A stretch of DNA of 64,000 nucleotides from Vibrio sp. DW001 (GTDB lineage Bacteria; Pseudomonadota; Gammaproteobacteria; Enterobacterales; Vibrionaceae), in NCBI RefSeq assembly GCF_029016285.1, contig NZ_CP091975.1, forward strand, positions 434,001-498,000, given 5' to 3'. Below the pieces are notes generated by a model, which ran no database searches, was not told where the DNA came from, and was given only the letters and a program-made list of their open reading frames with translations. The position numbers and the translations under genes are program-made. Below, one piece after another: positions 53,501 through 62,993 of this stretch. Within the stretch, counting starts at the first letter, position 1; each line of letters opens with the position of its first letter.

Positions 53501-55089
53501 TTGGTAACCTGAGCAAAAAGCTGTTTAAAGTAGTTAGATAAGTGTTGGGACTGGTGAGAAAGTATCGCCAGTGGCCAATCCGCGCCCATGGAGCCAAGAG
53601 GTTCTTTACCTTCTCTAGCCATAGGAACAATAATTTCGTTTACTTCTTCAGTGGTGATACCAAATGCCTGTTGGCTATGAAGTAAGCGTTCTGCTGAAGG
53701 TTGGTGATGCATGTTATCCGCATCAGGCAACTTCTTCAGGCTTAATAGGTTGTCTTTAACCCACTGCTGATAGGGTTGAGATGAAGCGATGCCATCTTTC
53801 ACTTCTTCATCAGAAATAATGCGGCCTTGTTCAAGGTCAGCCACAAAGATACGACCTGGTTGTAAACGACCGTGATATTCCACGTTGCTTGGTTCAATTT
53901 CTACCACACCAGATTCAGATGCCATCACTAGGAAGTTATCTTTGGTTACTGTATAGCGAGAAGGGCGAAGACCGTTACGGTCTAGTGTCGCTCCTACTTG
54001 AACACCATCAGTGAAACAGACAGAAGCTGGACCATCCCATGGTTCCATCAAGTTCGCATGATACTGATAAAATGCGCGGCGGGTCTTGTCCATGTTTTTG
54101 TTTTCTTGCCACGCTTCAGGAATCATCATCATGAGTGCATGTGGCAATGAACGACCAGAAAGAACCAGCAGTTCTAGCGCCATATCAAAGTTAGATGAGT
54201 CCGACATCCCTTCCTGACAAATAGGAAGCAACATATCGATTTCAGCTTGAGTGAACAGGTCTGACTCAAGAATCGCTTCACGGGCCTTCATCCAGTTTAA
54301 GTTACCGCGTACGGTGTTAATTTCACCATTGTGTGCGATATAACGGAAAGGCTGCGCTAGACGCCATCTAGGGAATGTATTGGTAGAGAAACGAGAGTGT
54401 ACTAACGCTAGAGCGGTAACCATGGCTGGATTGCCAAGGTCTAAGAAGTATTGAGGTACTTGCTCAGTAGTTAACTGGCCCTTATAAACAAGCGTCTTAT
54501 AAGACATTGAGTTGATATAAAACTCGTCTTTAATATTAGAGACACTTTCTAGGCATACACGAACGGTGTAGTTACGTAATACATACAGTTTACGTTCAAG
54601 TTCTTCAGGTGTTGTTCCTGGGCTACCAGAAATAAAGACATGCTCGAATTGTGGCTCAGTAGTTAATGGATCATCACCAAGCATTGAGTTATCTACAGGG
54701 AGAACTCGATAGCCTACGATTTCTAGATCTAATCGACGTGCGTTACGCTCTAAAATATCGCGGCACTGCTGACGTTTGTACTTATCTTTAGGGAAAAGTA
54801 ATACGCCCACACCATACTTTTCAAAAGACGGTAGCTTAATACCAAGCTTTACCGACTCTTCAAGTAAAAATTCATGAGGTTTTTGTAGCAAGATTCCAGC
54901 ACCGTCTCCGCTGCATGGATCACAACCCTGACCGCCACGGTGTTCCATTCTCGCTAGCATATCTAGCGCCTGGGTTACAACGTCGTGCGATTTACGGTTT
55001 TTTAAGTGAGCAACAAAACCAATACCACAAGCGTCATGCTCCAATTCAGGAGTATAAAGACCTTGTTTTTTCTGCTCTCTATCTACCAT
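50542..55089 (-). CDS. gltB: Glutamate synthase [NADPH] large subunit
   Basis: Catalytic subunit of GOGAT in ammonia assimilation. The protein has an N-terminal class II glutaminase with the nucleophile Cys in HDACGIGFVAH at residue 21, so the first ~20 residues are a propeptide, then the central and FMN domains (GGEGGEDPDRF; GFDGGTGASPISS), 3Fe-4S cysteines in CIMMRKCHKNTCPVG, and the C-terminal GXGXG beta-helix repeats. I chose the second ATG, nine bases after a GGAAGG site (1515 residues); an ATG three codons upstream abuts that site. Confidence 0.95.
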   Translation of the reverse strand: MVDREQKKQGLYTPELEHDACGIGFVAHLKNRKSHDVVTQALDMLARMEHRGGQGCDPCSGDGAGILLQKPHEFLLEESVKLGIKLPSFEKYGVGVLLFPKDKYKRQQCRDILERNARRLDLEIVGYRVLPVDNSMLGDDPLTTEPQFEHVFISGSPGTTPEELERKLYVLRNYTVRVCLESVSNIKDEFYINSMSYKTLVYKGQLTTEQVPQYFLDLGNPAMVTALALVHSRFSTNTFPRWRLAQPFRYIAHNGEINTVRGNLNWMKAREAILESDLFTQAEIDMLLPICQEGMSDSSNFDMALELLVLSGRSLPHALMMMIPEAWQENKNMDKTRRAFYQYHANLMEPWDGPASVCFTDGVQVGATLDRNGLRPSRYTVTKDNFLVMASESGVVEIEPSNVEYHGRLQPGRIFVADLEQGRIISDEEVKDGIASSQPYQQWVKDNLLSLKKLPDADNMHHQPSAERLLHSQQAFGITTEEVNEIIVPMAREGKEPLGSMGADWPLAILSHQSQHLSNYFKQLFAQVTNPPIDPIRERMVMSLNTYLGKDQNLLTETAEHCQKVELESPVLSNSELEKLRAIDNEYLQAKTLDIVFRASEEEGKLERALKRICQYAEDAVNDGYSIILLTDRATNSNHAAIPAMLAVGAVHHHLIRKGLRAKCDIVVETGDARETHHFATLIGYGANAVNPYLVMESIVDLQKKKKLDAETPSETLFCNYRNGVNGGLLKIFSKMGISTLQSYHGAQIFEALGISKSVVDKYFTGTVTRIQGLTIDDIAKEVLVRHRIGFPTREIPVQMLDVGGVYQWKQRGEKHLFNPETISLLQKSTRNKDYDQFKQYTNAVDAQGDNAATLRSQLDFVNNPSGSIPLEEVEPIESILKRFATGAMSFGSISYEAHSTLAVAMNRIGAKSNSGEGGEDPDRFERKENGDWERSAIKQVASGRFGVTSYYLTNADEIQIKMAQGAKPGEGGQLPGDKVDDWIGATRHSTPGVGLISPPPHHDIYSIEDLAQLIYDLKNANRDGRVNVKLVSEAGVGTIASGVAKAKADVVLIAGFDGGTGASPISSIRHTGLPWELGLAETHQTLLKNGLRNRIVVQSDGQMKTPRDLAVATLLGAEEWGVATAALVVEGCIMMRKCHKNTCPVGIATQNKTLRERFDGRVDDVVTFFQYMAEGLREVMAELGFRTIQEMVGQSHKLKVRDDIKHWKYKNLDLTPVLHVEKAREADGVYNQIKQNHQLDDVIDRKLIKIAKPALEKGESVSASLPIINTDRSTGTMLSNEISKIYKDQGLPKPMEVKFTGSAGQSFGAFLAKGVKFEVEGNANDYWGKGLSGGTLVLYPDSNTTIVPEENIVVGNVCFYGATSGESFIRGLAGERFCVRNSGAKVVVEGIGDHGCEYMTGGIAIILGSTGRNFAAGMSGGTAYVWDKVGDFDKRLNPELVDLDPIEQEDRDLLEEMLTKHIKFTGSSVAKAFLDDFDANLAQMIKVMPRDYKAVMQKRKADAQAVNTEMLEAV

Positions 55090-55712
55090 AAGATACATCC
55101 TTCCAATTAAATTTCAGGCGTAACATGCCTAAGGCATTTCCACCCTGTCATTTTATTATTTGTATAGTTCATAGCATCATCAAGTGTGATGAGCTTGAGT
55201 CCATTCCGTTCTTCACAGGAAATTTATTTGTGAAAAAAACATCTCCGTTAGTGTTATCCGTTATTATCAGGCCACTTTATGGTGGTTTATGTTGGCGGGT
55301 TGGATATACACAGATTATTCTGCATTAAAATGCGGGCCCTTTCCCTAGGGTTCTAAATGCAGACATCCATCCATCCTACAATTTTGTGTAGCTTAATTCC
55401 ATCAAAAAGTTGAGCTTGATTCTGTTTTTTTAATAAACACATGAATAATAAACAGTAAAAATGCCCCAAAGATGTCGATTTCAAGCGAAGATAGTGCATT
55501 TTTATTAAAATCTGTATCGCTTTATTGATATGGGATAGTGAATCACTTCGTACCACTACCTATAATTTCGCGGCGTTATTTTTCAATGATGTAATTTTCT
55601 TTCATATGCACTCAATCTTTTTTTATTGTTCATATGGAGATAACACATTAAAGCAAGTTCTTAGGCCGTTAGTACATATAGGTCAATAGCAAGAAATAGG
55701 TAGTTCGAATCG
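55090..55712. other. gltB-yhcC divergent intergenic region
   Basis: About 610 bp without a convincing gene. It must hold the gltB promoter on the minus strand and the yhcC promoter on the plus strand. A GC-rich patch (GCGGGCCCTTTCCCTAGGG at about 55331-55350) next to a GCATTTTAATGC-type repeat stands out, but I cannot assign it. In E. coli the corresponding region binds Lrp and IHF; no such sites were established here. Confidence 0.45.
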
Positions 55713-56669
55713 ATGCAATTACATGAATTAGTCAATACCCTTGGTCAAGACCTGCAACATAGATATGGAGAAAAAGTCCATAAACTAACGTTACATGGCG
55801 GTTTTAGCTGCCCTAATAGAGATGGAACGCTAGGGCGAGGTGGCTGTACTTATTGTAATGTGGCTTCTTTTTCTGATGAGAAAACTCAGAAACAGAGCAT
55901 CTTAGAACAGCTAACAGAGCGAGCGGGTGAGGTGAAGAGAGCCAAAAGGTATCTCGCTTACTTTCAAGCTTATACCAGCACCTATGCTGAAGTTCAAACC
56001 CTCAAAAACATGTATGAAGAAGCGTTAAAGCTCGCGGATATGGTTGGTTTGTGTGTGGGGACTCGGCCAGATTGTGTTCCTGACGCGGTTTTAGATTTGC
56101 TGTCTGATTATGTTCAGCAAGGTTACGAGATTTGGCTGGAGTTGGGTTTACAAACAGCAAATAACGATACGTTGAAACGTATAAATAGAGGGCATGATTT
56201 CGAATGCTATGCTGATATCACAAAAAAAGCTCGGGCATTGGGTATAAAAGTGTGTACGCATCTCATCATCGGTTTACCAAAAGAGACCAAAATCGACTAT
56301 CTAGACACGATGGAGAAGGTTTTGGAAGTGGGCACCGATGGTATAAAACTTCACCCACTGCATATCGTCGAGGGCAGTACAATGGCCAAAGCGTGGAGAG
56401 CGGGTCGATTAGAAGCCCCAGAAATGGATGAATATGTTGCTATTGCGAGTGAACTCATTCGAATGACACCTCCAGAAGTGGTGTATCACAGAGTCTCTGC
56501 CGCCGCCCGCCGTCCGACCTTACTTGCTCCACTTTGGTGTGAAAATAGATGGTTAGGGATGACAGAAATCGGACGTGCATTGGACAAAGATGGTGCGCAA
56601 GGCTCTTTGATCGATGTTCCATTCGTGTACTCAATACCGATAGTTAAAGAACAGAGCAGAACAAACTGA
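55713..56669 (+). CDS. yhcC: Radical SAM protein YhcC
   Basis: A 318-residue TIGR01212-type radical SAM protein. The N-terminus HKLTLHGGFSCPNRDGTLGR is followed by GCTYCN; together they supply the Cys cluster for the 4Fe-4S centre. Other near-identical blocks to E. coli YhcC are RAKRYLAYFQAYTSTYAEVQ, LCVGTRPDCVPDAVLDLL and ARRPTLLAPLWCENRW. The function is not established. It is divergent from gltB, as in E. coli, and precedes the GGDEF gene and arcB. Confidence 0.92.
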   Translation: MQLHELVNTLGQDLQHRYGEKVHKLTLHGGFSCPNRDGTLGRGGCTYCNVASFSDEKTQKQSILEQLTERAGEVKRAKRYLAYFQAYTSTYAEVQTLKNMYEEALKLADMVGLCVGTRPDCVPDAVLDLLSDYVQQGYEIWLELGLQTANNDTLKRINRGHDFECYADITKKARALGIKVCTHLIIGLPKETKIDYLDTMEKVLEVGTDGIKLHPLHIVEGSTMAKAWRAGRLEAPEMDEYVAIASELIRMTPPEVVYHRVSAAARRPTLLAPLWCENRWLGMTEIGRALDKDGAQGSLIDVPFVYSIPIVKEQSRTN

Positions 56670-56709
56670 TATATTCGTAACAATTATTTATAAATGAACA
56701 CGATACGAA

Positions 56710-58449
56710 ATGGACAACCTGTTTTATCAGATAGCAAAATGGAATTACTTTGCAGAAATAGAAGTGCTGGTGGTCGTAATAGCATTCTCTATCATCATTA
56801 TGCAGAGGCGAAAGTATCAAAATCAAATTACCTCTTATTATAAGAATGCGCCAATCGCAATAATGGTGATTGATAGAGAGTCAGGTATCATTTCGTTATC
56901 TAATCGAAGTGCTATGCAACAACTAGGCATAAGAAAAATTGGGGAAAAATACCTATACCCATCAGGGTTAGAACAGGCCTCTTTTCTAAAGACATTTAAA
57001 CCGATCAGTGGCAAGAGCTTTCAAAACCTTGAACAGACGTGGACCACTTCAGATAGACCTCCAATCAATATTGACTTTTCTGGAAGAAAAATCCGCTTCA
57101 ATAACCGCTCATCTTGGTTGTTGTATGCAACTTTGCATCAAAACTCTGGCTTAGAAAATGAACAAGTAAAAACGTCCTTAAGGATTGCTAGAACCTCTCT
57201 CGATACACTTTCTGAGCTAATTTATATTAAGAATAAAGACGGTCATATTGTCGACACTAACCACGCCTTTGATAAGTTTTGGAAAGGAAGAGTTGACGAA
57301 TCCGATGTCGATATTGAGGGAATCCTTCAGGGAAGAAGTACACAGAGGCGTTGGACGACAGATCCAGAAGGTCGAGGTTGCTTGCTGGAAACCTCTCAAT
57401 CGACACTGTTATCGAGCGATGGTGAGGTTCTTGGTTCCCTAGGTATAAGCCATGATGTAACTGATTGGTTTAAGATGCAGCAAGACCTACGTGATGAAAT
57501 GGAGAAGCGTAAAGGAACAGAGATAGCTCTGGCACAAAGAGATACTATTTTAGAATCCTTGTTAGAATCTTCACCCGACGGTATTGCATTGTTCAATGAA
57601 AACAAAGTGTATGAAGCATGTAACCAAGCCTTTGCTGATATGCAGGGCATTGCTGATTACACGACGCTAGTGGGAAAACGAATTGAAGAGGTTTTGCCTC
57701 AGAAAATGGATAAAGATGCCTCTCGCACCGATGAGCAAGTACTCAAAGACGGTAAACCATTGAGATATCGTGAGCAGACGTTTGATGAGAACGGCCACCC
57801 TAGATGGTTTGACGTTGTAAAATCGCCTTATAAAGATCCCAACTCTGGGGCGAATGGTGTATTGCTTATGACTCGAGATGTGACCGATAGTTGCCTAGTG
57901 GAAATACAGCTAGAAGAAATGAATCATGAATTAGAAAGGCTAAGCTTTTTGGATGGCTTAACGCAGATAGCGAATAGAAGAAGCTTTGACGAACAACTTG
58001 ATACGATTTTGAATATCCATAAAAGACAAAAAATGTCACTCACAGTGATGTTGTGCGATATCGATTTCTTTAAAGGCTTTAATGATAACTATGGGCATCA
58101 GAAAGGTGATGAGACGTTAAGACTCGTAGCGCAATCATTTCAAAAGGTCCTGACACGTTCATCAGATTGTGTAGCAAGGTATGGTGGTGAAGAGTTTGGC
58201 TTCGTTATTCCGAATACCAATTACAACGGTGCACAAGTACTGGCAAGAAAGATTCATGATGTGATTAAAGATCTAAATATTAAGCATGAGTTCTCGTCAG
58301 TGAGCGATCGAATTACATTGAGTATTGGTGTTGTATCGGTAACACCGACTAGCAACGATGTACCCACTAGGTTAGTGGGTTATGCAGATCAAGCTCTTTA
58401 TTCAGCGAAAAAACAGGGTCGCAACCAAACCCGATATCATCAGGATTAG
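56710..58449 (+). CDS. PAS-domain diguanylate cyclase
   Basis: A 579-residue sensor that probably makes c-di-GMP. There is one N-terminal transmembrane segment (about 15-34), then PAS-like regions at about 45-150, 155-260 and 285-400, and a C-terminal GGDEF domain. The active-site motif is GGEEF at residues 492-496, and RSSD five residues upstream is an intact I-site for product inhibition. No EAL domain is present. In V. cholerae a sensory-box GGDEF gene lies at the same place, next to arcB; E. coli lacks it. The signal sensed is unknown. Confidence 0.9.
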   Translation: MDNLFYQIAKWNYFAEIEVLVVVIAFSIIIMQRRKYQNQITSYYKNAPIAIMVIDRESGIISLSNRSAMQQLGIRKIGEKYLYPSGLEQASFLKTFKPISGKSFQNLEQTWTTSDRPPINIDFSGRKIRFNNRSSWLLYATLHQNSGLENEQVKTSLRIARTSLDTLSELIYIKNKDGHIVDTNHAFDKFWKGRVDESDVDIEGILQGRSTQRRWTTDPEGRGCLLETSQSTLLSSDGEVLGSLGISHDVTDWFKMQQDLRDEMEKRKGTEIALAQRDTILESLLESSPDGIALFNENKVYEACNQAFADMQGIADYTTLVGKRIEEVLPQKMDKDASRTDEQVLKDGKPLRYREQTFDENGHPRWFDVVKSPYKDPNSGANGVLLMTRDVTDSCLVEIQLEEMNHELERLSFLDGLTQIANRRSFDEQLDTILNIHKRQKMSLTVMLCDIDFFKGFNDNYGHQKGDETLRLVAQSFQKVLTRSSDCVARYGGEEFGFVIPNTNYNGAQVLARKIHDVIKDLNIKHEFSSVSDRITLSIGVVSVTPTSNDVPTRLVGYADQALYSAKKQGRNQTRYHQD

Positions 58450-58529
58450 TGGTAAAAAGTGATAGGTAGTACTTACAAGCCGCTTTCTAATGGATAGAAT
58501 AGCGTATCTTCTTATTCTCGGAGTAATAA

Positions 58530-60878
58530 ATGAAACCAATCAAAAGCTTAGCTCAGTATTATGTTGATCTTCTCGTTAAGCTAGGCATTCTTCGGTTTTC
58601 GATTCTTCTCGCCCTTGCGCTCGTTGCTCTTGCGGTTTTCGTTCAGGTTGGTATTACATTAGGCCTGCAAGGGAATGTTGATGATATTGACATTATTCGC
58701 TCTGTTTTCTTTGGTCTTCTTATTACCCCATGGGCTGTGTACTTTTTGTCTGTTGTGGTTGATCAGTTAGAAGAATCTCGCCAGAGACTCTCTAAGTTGG
58801 TTTCTAAGTTAAAAGAAATGCGCTCACGAGACAAAGAACTGAATAATCAACTACAACAGAACATAATTAAGCTCAATCAAGAGATAGAAGAGAGACAAAA
58901 AGCGGAAGAAGCTCGACAAGATGCTATCAATGATCTTGAGAATGAAGTTTATCAGAGAGAGAAAACACAATTAGAGCTTGCTGAAAGGACAACACTACTT
59001 CGGTCTTTTATCGATACATCACCAGATCTTATTTATTACCGAAATGCAGATGGCATTTTTTCTGGGTGTAACCGCGCGGTTGAAGAACTAACGGGTCGTT
59101 CAGAGCAAGAGTTAGTTGGTTTGACTCCTTGGGATGTTTACAGCAAAGAGATTGCACAGGAAGTCGTTACCACGGATGAGTTGGTTTTTCGTAATAATGA
59201 AGAGATCACTTATGAACAGTGGTTAGAATATCCAGACGGAAAAAAAGTATATTTTGAGCTTCGTAAAGTACCATTTTATAACAAAGAAGGCCGTCACCTA
59301 GGGTTGGTAGGCTTTGGACGAGACATCACAGAGCGTAAGAAGTATCAAGATGCTTTAGAAAAGGCGAGTAGAGATAAAACCACCTTTGTCTCTACCGTGA
59401 GTCATGAATTAAGAACCCCCCTTAACGGCATTGTTGGCTTAAGTCGAATGCTGCTGGATACTTCACTTTCGGAAGAACAGCGCCAACATATGCAGACTAT
59501 CAATGTCAGTGCTATTACCTTGGGTAATATTTTTAACGATATTATCGATATGGACAAATTTGATCGTCGAAAACTAGAATTATTGCCAAAAGCAATCAAT
59601 CTAGAAGATTTTGTTTCAGAGATGGAGAGTATTTCGGCGTTGATGGCCGAGCAAAAAGGTTTGCGATTCGATCTGGAGCGACTGACCAACTTCCCTAGTT
59701 TTATTGAAGCCGATGCGACCCGTCTACGTCAAGTGCTTTGGAATTTAATTGGAAACGCCACTAAGTTTACCAAAGAAGGTGGTGTGGTAATGAGTGTCGG
59801 TGTTGATGTTGAAGATGGCATGGCTGATATTGTATTTGAAGTAGAAGATACGGGCATTGGTATACCTGAAAAAGAACTCGATAAAATCTTTGCGATGTAT
59901 TATCAAGTGAAATCGGGTAAGGATAATTTACATGCGGTAGGGACAGGGATTGGGCTGGCTGTCTCCAAGCAATTGGTCAAAATGATGGGCGGAGATATCC
60001 TTGTCAGCAGTGAAGAAGGGTTTGGAAGCACCTTTACTCTAAATATCCGCGTACCGGTTGTTAAAGCTGTCACTGAAGTGAAGAACAAGCCGAAGCAACA
60101 AAGAGCGATTCGTATTTTCATGATAGAAGATATTCAACTGAATATTACGGTTGCTAAATCTTTGCTAGAAAGTTTGGGTCACTCTGTTGATATCGCGATG
60201 GATGGGGAGGACGCCATCGCACAGTTCTCACCGGATAAATATGATTTAGTTTTGCTGGATATTCAGTTGCCAGATATGACGGGTTTTGATGTCGCACAAT
60301 ATTACCGTGAAAAATTTACAGAGTTGCCTCCGTTAGTCGCATTGACCGCGAATGTAATGAAAGACAAAAAAGACTATATCGAAAAAGGAATGGATGACGC
60401 ACTTAGTAAGCCTCTCTCTGTAAAAGCGATTCAAAGGGTCATTGAAAAATGGTGTATTGCCGATGAACCTAAAAAGAGTGGAGAGCCACTAAAAGAACAA
60501 GAAAAAATATCAAGCTCAGATGTTGCTTCGACGCTTTTAGATATTGAAATGCTCGAATCTTATGTGGATATCGTTGGTACGCAGCCAGTGTTAGATAGTA
60601 TAAAAATGTTTGAAGATATGTTGCCGGGCTACTTAGAGATATTAGACTCTAATATGGTGGCGCAAGATCAAGACGGAATTGTATCGGAAGCGCATAAAAT
60701 AAAGGGTGCAGCGGGGTCTATCGGATTAATGCATATTCAAAAGGTTGCACAAAAAGCTCAGTCACCAGAAATGCCGGCATGGTGGGAGAATATCGCGGAC
60801 TGGGTGGATGAGATTAAAAATGAATATCAAAATGACATTGATATCTTGAGAGCATGGTTAGCGGGACAAGATAAGTAA
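58530..60878 (+). CDS. arcB: Anoxic redox-control hybrid kinase ArcB
   Basis: Inner-membrane tripartite kinase that senses quinone redox state and phosphorylates ArcA. The 782-residue protein has two N-terminal transmembrane segments (about 24-46 and 60-78), a coiled coil (about 85-150), PAS (about 155-275), HisKA with His292 in VSHELRTPLNGIVGL, HATPase, a receiver with Asp577 in DLVLLDIQLPDMTG, and Hpt with His722 in AHKIKGAAGSIGL. His292 has the same number as in E. coli. arcA is the next gene, convergent; in E. coli the two are far apart. Confidence 0.95.
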   Translation: MKPIKSLAQYYVDLLVKLGILRFSILLALALVALAVFVQVGITLGLQGNVDDIDIIRSVFFGLLITPWAVYFLSVVVDQLEESRQRLSKLVSKLKEMRSRDKELNNQLQQNIIKLNQEIEERQKAEEARQDAINDLENEVYQREKTQLELAERTTLLRSFIDTSPDLIYYRNADGIFSGCNRAVEELTGRSEQELVGLTPWDVYSKEIAQEVVTTDELVFRNNEEITYEQWLEYPDGKKVYFELRKVPFYNKEGRHLGLVGFGRDITERKKYQDALEKASRDKTTFVSTVSHELRTPLNGIVGLSRMLLDTSLSEEQRQHMQTINVSAITLGNIFNDIIDMDKFDRRKLELLPKAINLEDFVSEMESISALMAEQKGLRFDLERLTNFPSFIEADATRLRQVLWNLIGNATKFTKEGGVVMSVGVDVEDGMADIVFEVEDTGIGIPEKELDKIFAMYYQVKSGKDNLHAVGTGIGLAVSKQLVKMMGGDILVSSEEGFGSTFTLNIRVPVVKAVTEVKNKPKQQRAIRIFMIEDIQLNITVAKSLLESLGHSVDIAMDGEDAIAQFSPDKYDLVLLDIQLPDMTGFDVAQYYREKFTELPPLVALTANVMKDKKDYIEKGMDDALSKPLSVKAIQRVIEKWCIADEPKKSGEPLKEQEKISSSDVASTLLDIEMLESYVDIVGTQPVLDSIKMFEDMLPGYLEILDSNMVAQDQDGIVSEAHKIKGAAGSIGLMHIQKVAQKAQSPEMPAWWENIADWVDEIKNEYQNDIDILRAWLAGQDK

Positions 60879-60914
60879 TAGCCGTTGAGTAGGATAACCG
60901 TAATATAAGCTTAA

Positions 60915-60948
60915 GGTGATAGGCGACTAATTTATAGTGCCTATCGCC
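60915..60948. other. Hairpin between convergent arcB and arcA
   Basis: GGTGATAGGC at 60915-60924 pairs with GCCTATCGCC at 60939-60948 (nine Watson-Crick pairs and one G-T) around a 14-base loop. No T-tract follows on either strand, so it may be a transcript-end stabiliser rather than a classic terminator. Confidence 0.55.
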
Positions 60949-60961
60949 GAAAGCGAATTTG

Positions 60962-61678
60962 TTACTCTTCTAAATCACCACAAAAACGATACCCTTCACC
61001 GTGGATCGTAGCGATGATTTCTGGTGTATCTGTGATTGATTCAAAATGCTTACGGATACGACGAATAGTGACATCAACCGTACGGTCATGTGGCTTAAGT
61101 TCGCGTCCAGTCATCTTCTTGAGAAGATCCGCTCGAGTCTGGATTTTTCCTGGATTCTCACAAAAATGAAGCAGTGCTCTAAACTCTGAACGAGGTAGCT
61201 TATAGCCGTCACCCAATGGGCTGACTAAAGAACGGCTATTTATATCTAATATCCAGCCATTAAATTCGTACTTTTCAACACTTCTTTTCTCTTCAGAGAC
61301 GGTATTATCGTTCATTGAGCGAGTCAGGAGGTTGCGAGCTCTAATAGTAAGTTCACGTGGGTTGAATGGTTTGGTGATGTAATCATCGGCACCTATTTCT
61401 AAGCCCAAGATCTTATCAACTTCATTATCACGACCAGTTAAAAACATAAGAGCAACATTTGCTTGCTCTCTAAGTTCACGAGCTAAAAGTAGTCCATTCT
61501 TGCCAGGGAGGTTGATATCCATGATAACCAAATTAACTTGGTTATCAGCAAGTACATGATGCATTTCTTCACCATCACTTGCTTCGAATACAGTATATCC
61601 CTCAGCTTCAAAAATACTTTTTAACGTGTTACGAGTAACTTGCTCATCTTCAACAATGAGTATTTGCGGGGTTTGCAT
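60962..61678 (-). CDS. arcA: Response regulator ArcA
   Basis: OmpR-family regulator of respiratory metabolism, phosphorylated by ArcB. The start chosen is the ATG of [13 protein letters not shown], giving 238 residues as in E. coli; a GTG three codons upstream is possible. The receiver domain has Asp54 in [10 protein letters not shown] and Lys in [11 protein letters not shown], and the winged helix spans about 135-235 ([23 protein letters not shown]). In vibrios ArcA (FexA) also affects virulence and bioluminescence. Confidence 0.97.
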   Translation of the reverse strand: MQTPQILIVEDEQVTRNTLKSIFEAEGYTVFEASDGEEMHHVLADNQVNLVIMDINLPGKNGLLLARELREQANVALMFLTGRDNEVDKILGLEIGADDYITKPFNPRELTIRARNLLTRSMNDNTVSEEKRSVEKYEFNGWILDINSRSLVSPLGDGYKLPRSEFRALLHFCENPGKIQTRADLLKKMTGRELKPHDRTVDVTIRRIRKHFESITDTPEIIATIHGEGYRFCGDLEE

Positions 61679-62510
61679 TGGCGACACCTAAATTGTAAAG
61701 ATTTTGTGTATATTTTAAATAATGCTAAGCAAAAAGTAACATATGGGTAAAGTCTTTGCGACAACTTGTAACAAAAACCGTTAAAAAACACTTTAACTAG
61801 GTACGCCAGTCCCTGGAAATAACCTATTTTTAGAGGTAAACATATAATCGAGTATGCTTATTTACATTTTTGCTATATTTGCGATGGATTTTATTATCTT
61901 AAACGTATCGCAACAATAACAGTTTGTTAATTCTTTTCACTTTGTTGATTTACATCAATAGATATAACATAACATTTGCTCTATTTATTGAGTTTTATGT
62001 CAAGGAAGCAAGCGTGGGTAAAAATTCAAAATTGTAGAGTATTTATAAGGAGGTTTATTTCTTTATTAACAGCGAGTTAAATCTGCCTCAGTTTTTCATC
62101 AATACCGCATGAAATCCGTCCATCTGTGTAGGGTTAAAAGATGAAATTGATAGGGTAAATGAGGCTGTCAAGAGAGATTTGGGTGATTTTAGTTATTGCA
62201 AAATGTTGGATGGTGATTTAAAAAGAGCATGGTTCGAAGAAATTTGTGCTGTAAAAATGCCTCAGAATTAATGATAGAGCTCGAAATACTGTTCACCATA
62301 ATGCCATATAGTTCGTGGAAAATGATCAGCTCTATTTCATATCCTGCTTAAAAAAATAACGTCTCGAGATGATACGTGGTTTCTCTCAGAAGATCGTCTT
62401 ACAAAAATATTAATAGCAGATATTCATTAGCAATGAATAAGTAGAACAGAATTTAAAATCAATCACAGTTGATCTGTGTTTCGAGAGACTGTGTAAATCA
62501 AGGAGGAAAA
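61679..62510. other. 832-bp region between arcA and rraA
   Basis: The left part is AT-rich and should hold the arcA promoter and leader. The right part (about 62038-62430) contains stretches of protein-like reading frame broken by stops, annotated separately as possible gene remains. No complete gene was found; the rraA promoter should lie at the right end. Confidence 0.5.
62038..62271 (+). pseudogene. Possible gene remnant
   Basis: One frame runs from 62038 to 62271 with a single internal TGA at 62110-62112. A strong AAGGAGG at 62047-62053 lies at its beginning, but no ATG, GTG or TTG follows at a normal distance (an ATT is at 62065). The last 52 codons read like a soluble protein end (for example KRDLGDFSYCKMLDGDLKRA). 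A further protein-like piece in the same register lies at 62326-62430 (DDTWFLSEDRLTKIL). No family was recognised, and chance open frames cannot be excluded. Confidence 0.3.
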
Positions 62511-62993
62511 ATGAACGATATACTTCCAGATATATGTGACAAGTACGAGGATCAAGTAACATTGCTTGACCTACCACTACAAAACTTTGGTCAGCGCTAT
62601 GCTTTCTTTGGTCAAGTGGTCACCGTACGCTGCTTCCATGACAACTCTAAAGTGAGAGAGGTTTTGGAACAAGATGGAAAAGGTAAAGTTCTTTTTGTCG
62701 ATGGGAATGGTTCCCTTAAGAAAGCACTATTAGGTGATCAACTTGCTATCTTAGCTATTGAAAATGGCTGGGAGGGGGTCATTGTTAATGGTGCAATACG
62801 AGATGTTGCTGTTATGTCGGAACTCGACATCGGTATTAAAGCCTTGGCAGCTTGTCCATTTAAAACGGAAAAGAAAGGCGCTGGTGAGGTAAATGTATGC
62901 CTAACCATGAACCGTCAGATGGTTCACCCAGGCGATTATGTTTACGCAGATTGGAATGGCACATTGTTGTCAAATAAATTGCTCGAACTCTAA
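62511..62993 (+). CDS. rraA: Ribonuclease E activity regulator RraA
   Basis: Formerly misnamed menG. It binds and inhibits RNase E and remodels degradosome composition. I start at the ATG after AAGGAGGAAAA, giving 160 residues; a more distant upstream ATG is less likely. Family motifs are [10 protein letters not shown] near the N-terminus, [32 protein letters not shown] and [14 protein letters not shown]. It is convergent with the next gene and overlaps it by four bases at the stop codons. Confidence 0.95.
   Translation: MNDILPDICDKYEDQVTLLDLPLQNFGQRYAFFGQVVTVRCFHDNSKVREVLEQDGKGKVLFVDGNGSLKKALLGDQLAILAIENGWEGVIVNGAIRDVAVMSELDIGIKALAACPFKTEKKGAGEVNVCLTMNRQMVHPGDYVYADWNGTLLSNKLLEL

Noticed and set aside
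55125..55328. Plus-strand open frame of 67 codons in the gltB-yhcC spacer
   Set aside because: It runs through the gltB promoter region antisense to its leader, has no ribosome-binding site and no recognisable features.
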